DNA of 64,000 nt from contig DAONDQ010000002.1 of the NCBI GenBank assembly GCA_035402645.1, positions 1 to 64,000 of the forward strand, given 5' to 3'. Below, one piece after another: positions 7,834-16,515 of this stretch; position 1 is the stretch's first letter; each line of letters starts with the position of its first letter. The notes beneath the pieces are model-generated. The model searched no databases, was not told where the DNA came from, and saw nothing but the letters and a program-made list of their open reading frames with translations. This stretch comes from DAONDQ01 sp035402645. Its GTDB lineage: Bacteria; Cloacimonadota; Cloacimonadia; Cloacimonadales; DAONDQ01. A program made the position numbers and the translations under genes.

Positions 7834-8916
7834 ATGCGTTGTATGTTCATATTTCTGATTTTTTGTGGGACATTCATTTCTTTATTTTCATATCCGACAT
7901 ACGATTTAAGGGAGAATTTTAATTCACTTGCATTCGATAAATCCCAAGAGATACCATATACTTTACAAAAAAGTAAGAAATTCTATGAAGATGTGGGATT
8001 TGCAGGTGGAGAAATGCCGTTAGGGCATTACTTATATTGGAATCCAAAGAAAAAGTTATTGAGTCTATATGATTCGGACAATTCTTCACATATAGTTTGG
8101 AGATATTCGGAACCTAAACTACTTTGGAAAACAAACAGGCTGCAATCATTAGAACTCAATGATTGGAAGAGAATGATTGAAAAAAACGGTGATGCGCCAG
8201 TACTGTCTCCATTTAATAAAGCAGGTAGTCTGTTAAAAGACAGGTTTTCCAGACAATGGGTTCTAAAAAACAGATCAGGTAGGGAAATTGTACTGCCAAC
8301 ATCTCTGAAGGATTTGCATTGGTATCCAACATGTAGCTATTTAGGAAATGAGAATGATTTGTTATTTGCGGGGATTGTTAATAACAAAATTACATATGCT
8401 TTTGTGAATGATGAAGGAAGATTGATGGAAGATGGTCCCATCTCTATCACTGCATCTGCAGATACAATTATGCATGTTCTGATAATGCCTGATGAAAAGG
8501 ATGTTCTTGTTCAATATAGTAATAAATTGGGTTCCATGGGATTATTACTTGTATCTAAAACTGGAAAAACACTCTGGCATATGACTGATTTACCTAAATT
8601 TGAGAGAATCGATGTTGATAGAAAATACTTGAATTTTGCGATGTTATCTAATAGTGCCAATTCCAGCAAAATGATTGTGGATCTGCGTAATGGACAAATC
8701 CAGGCGGAAGTCCTGTGCAAATGCATGGCTATCGCCGAAGCACAGGATACTTTATTGGCGATTGTCGCAAATGATAAATCAGCAGGTGTGATTGATGTTA
8801 CAAGAGGAAAACTAATTCAGGATTTTTCTAAGGACTTGTATCCGATTACAGATGTGGAGTTAGTTAAGATAGCAATTGAAGGCTATCAGATCATGATTAA
8901 GGGTTTTAAAATCTGA
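7834..8916 (+). CDS. Exported protein of unknown function, paralog 2 (C-terminus shifted)
   Basis: A 360-residue tandem paralog of the preceding gene, also with a signal peptide (MRCMFIFLIFCGTFISLFS) and a GAGGA ribosome site. The first ~30 mature residues and the last ~90 residues are almost the same as in paralog 1, while residues of about 45-250 differ greatly. It stops early: where paralog 1 reads TTTTAAATCGG this gene has TTTTAAAATCTG, one extra A that brings TGA into frame. Deleting that A would add about 17 residues (SDKEKDSRIYILKRYIKE-like) to a stop at 8966-8968, matching paralog 1. It is either a real truncation or a homopolymer sequencing error. Confidence 0.7.
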   Translation: MRCMFIFLIFCGTFISLFSYPTYDLRENFNSLAFDKSQEIPYTLQKSKKFYEDVGFAGGEMPLGHYLYWNPKKKLLSLYDSDNSSHIVWRYSEPKLLWKTNRLQSLELNDWKRMIEKNGDAPVLSPFNKAGSLLKDRFSRQWVLKNRSGREIVLPTSLKDLHWYPTCSYLGNENDLLFAGIVNNKITYAFVNDEGRLMEDGPISITASADTIMHVLIMPDEKDVLVQYSNKLGSMGLLLVSKTGKTLWHMTDLPKFERIDVDRKYLNFAMLSNSANSSKMIVDLRNGQIQAEVLCKCMAIAEAQDTLLAIVANDKSAGVIDVTRGKLIQDFSKDLYPITDVELVKIAIEGYQIMIKGFKI

Positions 8917-9010
8917 TAAGGAAAAAGATTCAAGGATTTACATTCTGAAAAGGTATATAAAAGAATAAATTTGTTTTGTTGTGGAATGAAAGGCTAAAGC
9001 CCTCAATTTA

Positions 9011-9054
9011 TCCTCCCCCTCCCCAGTGCCATTGGGCACTGGGGAGGGGGAGGA
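9011..9054. repeat. 20-bp perfect GC-rich inverted repeat
   Basis: Arms at 9011-9030 and 9035-9054 are perfect inverse complements around ATTG, with runs of C on one side and G on the other. There is no T tract on either side. A degenerate relative lies at 11743-11795, beyond the next two genes. Confidence 0.85.
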
Positions 9055-9080
9055 TTATTATCATTATATTAAATTTCCCG

Positions 9081-9140
9081 ACCTGGGGTTCGCACCCCAG
9101 GCTATGTGCTGTCACATCTCCGATGTTGACAATTCTCATA
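9081..9140. repeat. CCTGGGG repeat, copy 1 (about 60 nt)
   Basis: CCTGGGG-ttcgca-CCCCAGG hairpin followed by CTATGTG and CGATGTTGACA. It aligns over 60 bases with 11821-11880, with about seven differences, in the same orientation. The two copies bracket the DUF4932/GNAT gene pair. Confidence 0.85.
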
Positions 9141-9218
9141 CATAGCTTTGATTCTGAACCCAAGTATTATTATTAATGAATTATGGGTTTTGAAATATTT
9201 GGAATTAGAGGAGATACA

Positions 9219-10793
9219 ATGCGTAATGATAACTTCATAAAACCATGCAAACGAAATTCAAATGATTTACTTGTTGCGGTTGATCCTCGTATTGAGTTGC
9301 TCAATATATTACAATATTTGGCAGAAAGCGATATGGTGCAGAAAAACTCTTTCGAATATAGCACAAAAGTAAGTGAATGGTTTGAAAAACATAAATCCCA
9401 TCCGGCAGTCACAACTCTACAGGAATGGGAAACAAAGGGTTTTACATATGACCTTCCGATGAGATTCTTTCTTCAATTTGAAGGAGTTCCGTTCACTTCG
9501 CAGGCGTTTAGGATTCCTGATTTCGACATGGATATGCATGTGAAACGCATGAAAAGCATTGGGAATGATGCAGAAATCAATAAATTCATCAATTACTTAC
9601 GGAAATTTACAGAAGATAGTAGGTTTGTCGAGTTCTATGATCAAAACAGGTCGTTTTATGAAGCAATCCTGGATGAAGCTGAGAAAATTCTCAAGGATAT
9701 ACCCATTGTGAAAACCATGAAAGACTGGTTTGGATACAGTCTGAACAAGTTTACATATCTGATATGTCCTTTGCTGAACATGGATGGTTACGGGCCAGCA
9801 ATGCAAAATCCGGATGGGAGTCTTGATGCCTATTGCGTCAGTGCTTTCATTATGAGTACAGACAAGGAAATCACGCGTTTGGCAAATTCCATGATGCTAT
9901 TCCATGAATTCAGTCACTCTTATGTAAATCCCCTGGTTGAAAAATACTATCCGCAATTGAAACAGGCTCTAAATTTGTATAAACCCTTTCGGAATAATAG
10001 AGATTTTTCAGTATATGAGGGCTGGTTTACAATTCTTTGCGAGCATTTTGTCCGTGCTGCTGAATCGCGGCTGACTCCTCTAAGTTTATATGGGGAAATA
10101 GCGAATGTTATGAATATGGACTCCAATGGAGGTTTTATTTATCTGGATTTCATAACCGACTTGTTAGCTCAATATGAGATGCAAAGAGATCAAACTGGTA
10201 TAACCTATAGTCAATATTTTCCTGTCTTTGTCGAGAAACTGCTTTCACTGGCGGAAAATCCTGACGCATATATTCGGGAACAAAACAAATTCCGTGGTCC
10301 TTTTAACGCAGCAAGGTCGAGAGAAGAGGTTATTATTATTCCGGATCCTTCAGAACATGAAGAAGTGGAAGAATGCATCATGCCGGATGTAAACTTTCTG
10401 CTTTCGTTGGGAAATAAGAAACTTATAACAGATCGACAAGCAATGAGATTGAAATTGAATCGTTGCACCATATACGTGTATGGGACAATAGAGGGCAATT
10501 CGTGGTTGAAGAAACATCAGCATATTCTTCCATTTCAAGTATTTCCTGACAAGATCATAGCCGATAAGGAGTATATAGGTTCTGACTTGAGGATCATTTC
10601 ATGCCTGCCCAATCCGGGGAATCGTAAATATGGTGTTTGCATCTATACGGCTCAGACAATACAGGCAATGAAGAACAGCAATACTGTCTTTCATGGACCC
10701 GAAGATTTTGTGATATCGGACAGCAATTGTCAAATACTTGGACATGGTAACTTTAACAAAAAAGGTGAATTATGGTCATTTCAAATTCAATGA
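9219..10793 (+). CDS. DUF4932-type putative zinc metalloprotease
   Basis: A 524-residue protein without an obvious signal peptide. Its central motif MLFHEFSHSYVNP contains HExxH, the zinc-binding motif of gluzincin-like metalloproteases. The phrase HEFSHSxVNP is what I associate with DUF4932 proteins. The C-terminal ~100 residues (from about 415) form a separate alpha/beta segment with YVYGTIEGNSWLKKHQHILPF that may be a small accessory domain. ATG 9219 is chosen because AGAGGAG lies at 9207-9213; the in-frame ATG at 9183 has no ribosome site. It overlaps the GNAT gene by 22 bases. The two sit between direct repeats, which hints at acquisition as a unit. The substrate is unknown. Confidence 0.72.
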   Translation: MRNDNFIKPCKRNSNDLLVAVDPRIELLNILQYLAESDMVQKNSFEYSTKVSEWFEKHKSHPAVTTLQEWETKGFTYDLPMRFFLQFEGVPFTSQAFRIPDFDMDMHVKRMKSIGNDAEINKFINYLRKFTEDSRFVEFYDQNRSFYEAILDEAEKILKDIPIVKTMKDWFGYSLNKFTYLICPLLNMDGYGPAMQNPDGSLDAYCVSAFIMSTDKEITRLANSMMLFHEFSHSYVNPLVEKYYPQLKQALNLYKPFRNNRDFSVYEGWFTILCEHFVRAAESRLTPLSLYGEIANVMNMDSNGGFIYLDFITDLLAQYEMQRDQTGITYSQYFPVFVEKLLSLAENPDAYIREQNKFRGPFNAARSREEVIIIPDPSEHEEVEECIMPDVNFLLSLGNKKLITDRQAMRLKLNRCTIYVYGTIEGNSWLKKHQHILPFQVFPDKIIADKEYIGSDLRIISCLPNPGNRKYGVCIYTAQTIQAMKNSNTVFHGPEDFVISDSNCQILGHGNFNKKGELWSFQIQ

Positions 10794-11614
10794 ATAATCA
10801 ATCTGTATCATTCCCAATAGGTTTTACCTTCACTCCCATGAAGGAGGAAGAACTGACCTTTGACTTACATATGTGGGCGATGGACATCTGCGAGATGTTT
10901 AAAACCTACTTTCACAAACCATATTTTTATCCGTATATCCTGAAAAGTGATGGTGAATTCGCCGGAGTCAGTGAACTCATTATCAATGGCAAGGTTGCCT
11001 GGCTGGGATCTGTGATTGTTCTTGAGAAATTTCGCAACCGGGGCTTGGGCACTTCCATGGTGAAGGTGATCATGCAGAAAGCGGATGAGCTTGGTTGTGA
11101 TACGCAAATTCTCTATGCAACGGATATGGGAAAGCCCATTTATGAGAAACTGGGATTCAGACATGAAGCGAATTTTCTTCTATATGAGCATGATGAACTG
11201 ATACCGGAACAGAGATACTGTAATGTCATTCCAATCGAACCAAAGGATAGGGAAGAGATTCTGAAACTGGATAAGGAAATTACAGGTGAAGACAGAACAC
11301 TCCTGTTGGAAGATTATTGGGAAGGGGCAGTTCAGTATGTGGAAAACGGGAAACTGACAGGTTATATTCTTCCTGCTCTCGGCATAGGCTTTACGGCAGC
11401 ATTGACCGAACAGGCAGCAGAAAACCTGATTAGTTACAAGATAAGTATCAATAAACCCTATTTCATTTTTCCCGAATCAAATACCCTATGCAAAAACATA
11501 CTTGAATCGAAGGGCTACAAGTATACGCGGGACAATCTGCGGATGGTTTATGGAAAGGGATTGGCTTTCCAGGAAAAATATGTGTTCAGCAGAGGATTCG
11601 GGTATTCGGGATAA
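10772..11614 (+). CDS. GNAT-family N-acetyltransferase
   Basis: A 280-residue acetyltransferase. The acetyl-CoA pyrophosphate-binding motif is KFRNRGLGTSMV near residues 90-101 (Q/RxxGxG/A), and TDMGKPIYEKLGF is the usual beta6-beta7 segment. The C-terminal ~130 residues look like a second, degenerate GNAT-type lobe, an arrangement common in two-domain GNATs. Start ATG 10772 has a GGTGA four bases upstream inside the preceding gene. ATG 10790, overlapping the upstream stop as ATGA, is an equally credible start. The acceptor substrate is unknown. Overlap with the DUF4932 gene implies translational coupling. Confidence 0.8.
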   Translation: MVISNSMNNQSVSFPIGFTFTPMKEEELTFDLHMWAMDICEMFKTYFHKPYFYPYILKSDGEFAGVSELIINGKVAWLGSVIVLEKFRNRGLGTSMVKVIMQKADELGCDTQILYATDMGKPIYEKLGFRHEANFLLYEHDELIPEQRYCNVIPIEPKDREEILKLDKEITGEDRTLLLEDYWEGAVQYVENGKLTGYILPALGIGFTAALTEQAAENLISYKISINKPYFIFPESNTLCKNILESKGYKYTRDNLRMVYGKGLAFQEKYVFSRGFGYSG

Positions 11615-11618
11615 TTGG

Positions 11619-11670
11619 AACGCCGATTTGTTATCGGCGTGCGAGGTAAATTTGTATTCACCTCTTTCTT
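11619..11670 (+). terminator. Two adjacent hairpins after the GNAT gene, possible terminator
   Basis: ACGCCGAT/ATCGGCGT (11620-11640, loop TTGTT) is followed by GAGGT/ACCTC (11643-11664) and then TTTCTTAGTT. The T tract is interrupted, so termination is plausible but not certain. Confidence 0.45.
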
Positions 11671-11696
11671 AGTTCTGTAAGAACGTTATCCTATAG

Positions 11697-11880
11697 CCTG
11701 GGGTGTAAACCCCAGGACAAAAGCAGGATACCCTTTTAAAATGTCCATCCCATCCCTTGTGGCAATATGCAATTGCCACAGGGGAGGGGGTGGACTAAAT
11801 TCCAATTTATACCATGTCTTACCTGGGGTTCACACCCCAGGCTATGTGATGGCACATCTGCGATGTTGACATTTCTGATG
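11697..11880. repeat. CCTGGGG composite repeat, copy 2
   Basis: Within the 411-base gap between the GNAT and the small exported gene: CCTGGGG/CCCCAGG hairpin at 11697-11716, an imperfect ~24-bp GC-rich inverted repeat at 11743-11795 (inner stem GTGGCAAT/ATTGCCAC), and the 60-nt block at 11821-11880 that matches 9081-9140. The order of hairpin then CCTGGGG block is the same as at 9011-9140. Confidence 0.8.
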
Positions 11881-12025
11881 CAGTACTTTTTCTCTGTATC
11901 AATGAATAGAGAAACCAAAGAGATCACCTTTCTACAGGATTCAGCTTCACTCTTATATGAAAGAGCAAGGTTTGAACTATGAGCTTCTGATGTGTGAAAT
12001 AAATACAGCACTGGAGGTTGACTGA

Positions 12026-12673
12026 ATGAAAACGTACTTTCTCTTGATCACAATGATTTTGTTTATAAGCAGCTTTTGCTTTGCCCAGAATTCAGATTCA
12101 CTGGAAATCTCAGGTTTGAAAACGAGTTATGCACACGAATTCAATTATGTGGATCGTTATTCTATGAGTTTTGATCGAAAACTGATTAAGCCAATCAATA
12201 TGGATTGTGCATTGTTTGGTTTCTCGAAAATTGGGCGTGACCCTTTTAATAATAACAAGGATAATTACTCTTTTCTCCCTATATACTCAACAATATTAGC
12301 ATTCATACCAGGTTGTTTCTCAAAAGATAGAAACGGTTTAATGGAAAGTGATTATTATCCATTATATGCTTTACCCACATTATTGACTAGTACACTATAT
12401 TTCATACCGCTGGTGAAAAGCTCACATGGGATAAACCCCATTTCAGAGCAACATGTTGATGTTTTTTTTAAGAACGATGCGGACTATTATGCACAGCACC
12501 ATCCGTGGTTTCAAACGGCTCCGGGTTTGGGGCTAAGATATTGTAATAATAAATGGGCTGAATTAGTCGTATGTGTAGGGGGAGAACGTGCTTTCCAAGG
12601 AGATTTGAAAGGAAGATACAGGGTGGAAAATAAACTTTATGTTAAAGTAGCAATAACGCCGCCAATGGAATAA
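12026..12673 (+). CDS. Small exported protein of unknown function
   Basis: A 215-residue protein with a strong signal peptide ending SSFCFAQ-NS and a TGGAGG ribosome site. The mature part has alternating aromatic and polar segments and ends in a beta-rich stretch (GRYRVENKLYVKVAITPPME). This would fit a periplasmic or outer-membrane-associated protein, but I do not recognise the family. It is AT-rich like the tandem paralogs upstream and stands alone between repeat-rich spacers, in keeping with accessory DNA. Confidence 0.65.
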   Translation: MKTYFLLITMILFISSFCFAQNSDSLEISGLKTSYAHEFNYVDRYSMSFDRKLIKPINMDCALFGFSKIGRDPFNNNKDNYSFLPIYSTILAFIPGCFSKDRNGLMESDYYPLYALPTLLTSTLYFIPLVKSSHGINPISEQHVDVFFKNDADYYAQHHPWFQTAPGLGLRYCNNKWAELVVCVGGERAFQGDLKGRYRVENKLYVKVAITPPME

Positions 12674-12735
12674 TCACCTTTTTGTCAGTCCCCCTTTTTC
12701 CTTGACATCATACAAATACATGAAAGTTTCAAATT

Positions 12736-13287
12736 ATGAGCATTTTAACGAAGGAAAACTACAAGGATATCCATTACTGCATACGCTGCGGAACTGGTCT
12801 GGAATTGCACGAAGACCATGAAGGCAAGCTGCGTCCGAAATGCCCTGCCTGTGGCTGGATTTTCTATAAGAATCCTGTACCTGCAGTGGCAGTTGTGGTT
12901 TTCAATGAAAAGAATGAACTCCTGATCATCAAGCGGAATAATGAGCCCAAGATGGGCACGTGGTCACTTCCCAGCGGGTATATGGAAATATACCAGACAC
13001 CGGAAGATACTGCTGTTGATGAGATGGAAGAAGAAACCGGACTGATTGGAGAAGTGAACCATTTCATCGGGTACTATTCCGGTCATTCTGTTTTCTACGA
13101 ACAGGTACTCTCACTCGGTTTCAACATGAGAGTCACTGGAGGTGTGCTTGCTGCAGGAGATGACGCTGCAGAAGCATGCTATGTCCCGCTGGACAAGCTC
13201 CCTCCCATCGCATTTGCTGCGCACAGGTATTTCATCCAGAAGGAAATGCAGAGACTGAACAGCGAATATCCGATTGAGAAGGCTTAG
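12736..13287 (+). CDS. Nudix hydrolase with N-terminal zinc ribbon
   Basis: A 183-residue protein. Cys15, Cys18, Cys36 and Cys39 (CIRC and CPAC) form a zinc ribbon as in NADH-pyrophosphatase-like Nudix proteins, followed by the Nudix fold. The Nudix box (residues 81-103) reads GYMEIYQTPEDTAVDEMEEE then TGL. The two catalytic glutamates of the EExG end are kept, but the first Glu of the box is Gln87 and the usual Arg is Asp95. Activity is therefore uncertain, or the substrate differs from the usual NADH or nucleoside diphosphate derivatives. The ATG at 12736 lacks a strong ribosome site. Confidence 0.8.
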   Translation: MSILTKENYKDIHYCIRCGTGLELHEDHEGKLRPKCPACGWIFYKNPVPAVAVVVFNEKNELLIIKRNNEPKMGTWSLPSGYMEIYQTPEDTAVDEMEEETGLIGEVNHFIGYYSGHSVFYEQVLSLGFNMRVTGGVLAAGDDAAEACYVPLDKLPPIAFAAHRYFIQKEMQRLNSEYPIEKA

Positions 13288-13294
13288 CCTGCAC

Positions 13295-13664
13295 ATTCCC
13301 CGCTCTTTTGCAAAGAGAGGGGTAGGGGAGAGTTAGAAATTCTTTTTTGAAGTCCGCATGCCCTGATAGAGAGTGATTCAGTACAAGCAGATATTGGGCA
13401 TTTGAACTCCAAAATCCAGATTCCCCGCTCTTTTGTAAAGAGAGGGGTAGGGGAGAGTTAGATATTCTTTTTGAAGTCCGCATGCCCTGGTAGAGAGTGA
13501 TTTATTTAAGCTGATATTGGGCATTTGAACTCCAAAATCCAGATTCCCCGCTCTTTTGTAAAGAGAGGGGTTAGGGGAGAGTTAGATATTCTTTTTGAAG
13601 TCCACAAGCCCTGATAGAGAGTGGTTCAATACAAACTGATATTGGGCTTTTGAACTCCAAAATC
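13295..13664. repeat. Three tandem ~124-bp repeats ahead of valS
   Basis: Units start at 13295, 13420 and 13543 (periods 125 and 123). Each begins with a hairpin CCCCGCTCTTTTG / AAAGAGAGGGG, then TAGGGGAGAGTTAGA, TTTTTGAAGTCC, GCCCTGATAGAGAGTG and a closing GGGC...TTGAACTCCAAAATC. Differences are few, so the array is recent. It fills the whole gap between the Nudix gene and valS. No T-box motif is visible. Confidence 0.92.
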
Positions 13665-13703
13665 ATAAAAAATCAACACCTATTGAAAATAGAGGATATA
13701 CAA

Positions 13704-16355
13704 ATGGAACTGAATAAAACCTACGACCCTTCTCAAATTGAGAAGAAATGGTATGACTACTGGATGAAGGAAGGATTCTTCACACCAGAGATAGATGAAA
13801 CAAAGCAACCCTATACAATCCTGATACCACCTCCCAATGTGACAGGTGTACTCCACATGGGGCACGTGCTGAATAACACATTGCAAGACGTGATGATACG
13901 CTATAAGCGCATGACGGGAGTTCCCACTTTATGGATTCCCGGAGTCGACCATGCCGGTATTGCGACGCAGAATATGGTGGAAAAGCAGATTGCAAAGGAA
14001 GGTCTATCCCGCCATGACATCGGCAGGGAAGAACTGGTAAAGCGCATTTGGCAGTGGAAACAGGAGAAGGGTGATCGCATCATTCTCCAATTGAAGCAAC
14101 TGGGTTGCTCCTGTGATTGGACAAGGGAACGCTTTACCATGGACGAAGGTCTTTCCCGTGCCGTGAAGGAAGTGTTCATACACCTGTATGAAAAAGACCT
14201 GATCTATAAAGGCAAATACATCATCAATTGGTGTCCACGCTGCGTAACGGCGCTTGCCAATGACGAAGTGGAACATGCTGATGAGGAAGGATCATTATGG
14301 CATATCCGTTATCCCTTCAAGGATGGAAGCGGGTATGTGACGGTTGCCACCACAAGACCCGAAACCATGCTCGGTGATACTGCCGTGGCAGTGAATCCGA
14401 AAGATAAGAGATACACGAATATTATCGGCAAGACAGTCATTCTTCCCTTCGTAGAACGGGAAATTCCCATCATTGCTGACGAATATGTGGAGATGGATTT
14501 CGGCAGCGGGTATGTGAAGATTACTCCTGCACACGATCCCAATGACTTTGAAGTGGGACGCCGTCATCAGCTTGAACAGGTACTCGTGATGGACGAACAT
14601 GGCATCATGAATGCCAATGCCGGTCCTGAATTCGAAGGCATGGACAGGTATGCCTGCCGTGAGAAGATTGTGAAGATGCTTTCCGATTTGGGATTACTTG
14701 AAAAGATAGAAAAGCACAGCCATGCTGTGGGTCATTGCTATCGATGTGACACTGTGATCGAACCGTATCTTTCCGACCAGTGGTTCGTTCGTATGCAACC
14801 TCTTTCCGTTCCTGCCATCCAAGTGGTGAAGGATGGAAAGGTTCGCTTCCAACCGGAACGCTGGACAAAGGTGTATATGCATTGGATGGAGAATATCCGT
14901 GACTGGTGCATATCCAGGCAAATCTGGTGGGGACATCGAATCCCTGCCTATTACTGTGATGCATGCGGTGAGATGGTTGTTGCGATAGACAAGCCGAAGG
15001 CATGTCCCAAGTGCGGACATACTGAATTCAGGCAGGACGAAGATGTGCTGGATACCTGGTTCTCTTCCTGGCTGTGGCCCTTCTCTACCATGGGCTGGCC
15101 TGAAAAGACGAAGGATTTGGCGTATTTCCTGCCTACGAATCTGCTCATTACTGCTCCGGAGATCATCTATCTCTGGGTGGCACGCATGATCATGGCAACC
15201 TTGGAATTCGAGGATAAAATTCCATTCGATACAGTACTTCTGCATGGGACAGTGAGAGACACACTCGGCAGGAAGCTCAGCAAATCACTGGGGAACTCAC
15301 CTGACCCAATCGATATCATCGAAAGTGTGGGAGCTGACTCTCTTCGTTTCTCCATGATATTCAATACACCGAAAGGTGCAGACAGCGTTTGGTCGGATGC
15401 CATTCTTGAAAGCGGACGCAATTTCGCTAATAAGATATGGAATGCCTACCGCTATATCATGATGAATGTGGAGAAGATCGAAGGTCTTCCGAAGTCAAAT
15501 GAATTGAGATTGGAACTGGCAGACCGCTGGATATACAGCCGTTTGCAGGAAGTGACTGTCAATGTCACTAAGCATTATGAGAACCTGCGCTTCAATGACG
15601 CTGCTTCTGAACTCATGCAATTCATCTGGGATGAATACTGCTCATGGTACCTGGAATTATCCAAGGACAGAGTGTATAATGAGGAAGATGTGGAAGGACA
15701 GCGCACAGCAAAATACGTTCTACTCGATGTGCTGCAGTCAGCCATGCGTTTGTTGCATCCCATCATGCCGTTCCTGACTGAGGAGATATGGCAGGGTATC
15801 AAAACCTACTTCCCGATGGAGGAAACGGCACTGATCATTGCCAAGTTCCCAACAGTAGATAAAGCAAGATTGGATAAGAATATTGCCGATGACATGGCAT
15901 TCATGCAGGAAGCCATCACTGCCATCCGTAACCTGAGAAAGCAGGTGAACCTAAGCCCGGCAACGGAGATCAGTATTGTGATCCGTGTTGCGAATGCGGA
16001 ACAGTCAAAGCTGTTTGATGAATATCAAAGCTATTTCAACAAGCTGGCGAAGGTCATTTCTATGGAAACAGGGGAAGGGATTGCCAAACCAAAGGCTTCC
16101 ATTGCTGCTGTGGTTCGCAATATCGAAATATATATGCCGTTGAGTGGTTTGGTGGACCTGAACCAGGAAACAGCGAAACTGGAGAAGCAGATCGAAAAGC
16201 TTCAGAATGAACTGAACGGTATCATGAACAAACTCAACAATGAGAACTTCATGAAGAATGCAAAGCCGGAAGTGATTGAAAAAGAAAGAGAAAAGCAGGC
16301 TGAAGTGCAAACAAAACTTGACCTGACGAAGGAAATATTGAAAGATTTGATATAA
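13704..16355 (+). CDS. valS: Valyl-tRNA synthetase
   Basis: An 883-residue class I aminoacyl-tRNA synthetase that charges tRNA-Val. The HIGH motif is HMGH at 51-54 within PPPNVTGVLHMGH. The KMSKS motif is K524-LSKS. The CP1 editing domain lies between them. A CDACGEMVV...CPKCGH four-cysteine zinc knuckle sits around residues 417-440. The C-terminal ~65 residues are a coiled coil (ETAKLEKQIEKLQNELNG), the tRNA-binding arm typical of ValRS. The protein begins MELNKTYDPSQIEKKWY, with AGAGGA at 13691-13696, so the in-frame ATG at 13650 inside the last repeat unit is rejected. Confidence 0.97.
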   Translation: MELNKTYDPSQIEKKWYDYWMKEGFFTPEIDETKQPYTILIPPPNVTGVLHMGHVLNNTLQDVMIRYKRMTGVPTLWIPGVDHAGIATQNMVEKQIAKEGLSRHDIGREELVKRIWQWKQEKGDRIILQLKQLGCSCDWTRERFTMDEGLSRAVKEVFIHLYEKDLIYKGKYIINWCPRCVTALANDEVEHADEEGSLWHIRYPFKDGSGYVTVATTRPETMLGDTAVAVNPKDKRYTNIIGKTVILPFVEREIPIIADEYVEMDFGSGYVKITPAHDPNDFEVGRRHQLEQVLVMDEHGIMNANAGPEFEGMDRYACREKIVKMLSDLGLLEKIEKHSHAVGHCYRCDTVIEPYLSDQWFVRMQPLSVPAIQVVKDGKVRFQPERWTKVYMHWMENIRDWCISRQIWWGHRIPAYYCDACGEMVVAIDKPKACPKCGHTEFRQDEDVLDTWFSSWLWPFSTMGWPEKTKDLAYFLPTNLLITAPEIIYLWVARMIMATLEFEDKIPFDTVLLHGTVRDTLGRKLSKSLGNSPDPIDIIESVGADSLRFSMIFNTPKGADSVWSDAILESGRNFANKIWNAYRYIMMNVEKIEGLPKSNELRLELADRWIYSRLQEVTVNVTKHYENLRFNDAASELMQFIWDEYCSWYLELSKDRVYNEEDVEGQRTAKYVLLDVLQSAMRLLHPIMPFLTEEIWQGIKTYFPMEETALIIAKFPTVDKARLDKNIADDMAFMQEAITAIRNLRKQVNLSPATEISIVIRVANAEQSKLFDEYQSYFNKLAKVISMETGEGIAKPKASIAAVVRNIEIYMPLSGLVDLNQETAKLEKQIEKLQNELNGIMNKLNNENFMKNAKPEVIEKEREKQAEVQTKLDLTKEILKDLI

Positions 16356-16357
16356 AA

Positions 16358-16415
16358 TCAAACTCACCCGGCTAAAGCCACCCTCTCTTTATCCAAATAG
16401 AGGGACAGAAAAGTC
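16358..16415 (+). repeat. REP-A left arm, cut by the assembly gap
   Basis: TCAAACTCACCCGGC, then TAAAGCC, then the hairpin CTCTCTTTATCC-AAATAGAGGG, as in the full doublet at 16964. It begins two bases after the valS stop codon and ends at the N run. Confidence 0.9.
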
Positions 16416-16515
16416 NNNNNNNNNNNNNNNNNNNNNNNNNNNNNNNNNNNNNNNNNNNNNNNNNNNNNNNNNNNNNNNNNNNNNNNNNNNNNNNNNNNNN
16501 NNNNNNNNNNNNNNN
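16416..16515. other. Assembly gap of 100 N
   Basis: Exactly 100 N, the usual placeholder for a gap of unknown size. It falls between a left and a right REP-A arm, so the assembler probably broke on the repeat. The true distance may be a dozen bases or may hide additional sequence. Confidence 0.98.

Noticed and set aside
9083..9100. GGGGTTCGCACCCC resembles a tRNA T-arm
   Set aside because: No acceptor, D or anticodon arm is found around it, and the same block recurs at 11821 with changes that spoil the T loop; it is a dispersed repeat hairpin.
13295..13664. CRISPR array
   Set aside because: Units follow each other directly with a ~124-nt period and no unique spacers between short repeats, and no cas genes are near.
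13295..13703. T-box leader for valS
   Set aside because: No specifier-loop architecture, T-box motif or terminator precedes the gene; the region is fully explained by tandem repeats.
14694..15245. 183-codon open frame opposite valS
   Set aside because: Antisense shadow of valS; the plus frame carries all synthetase motifs.
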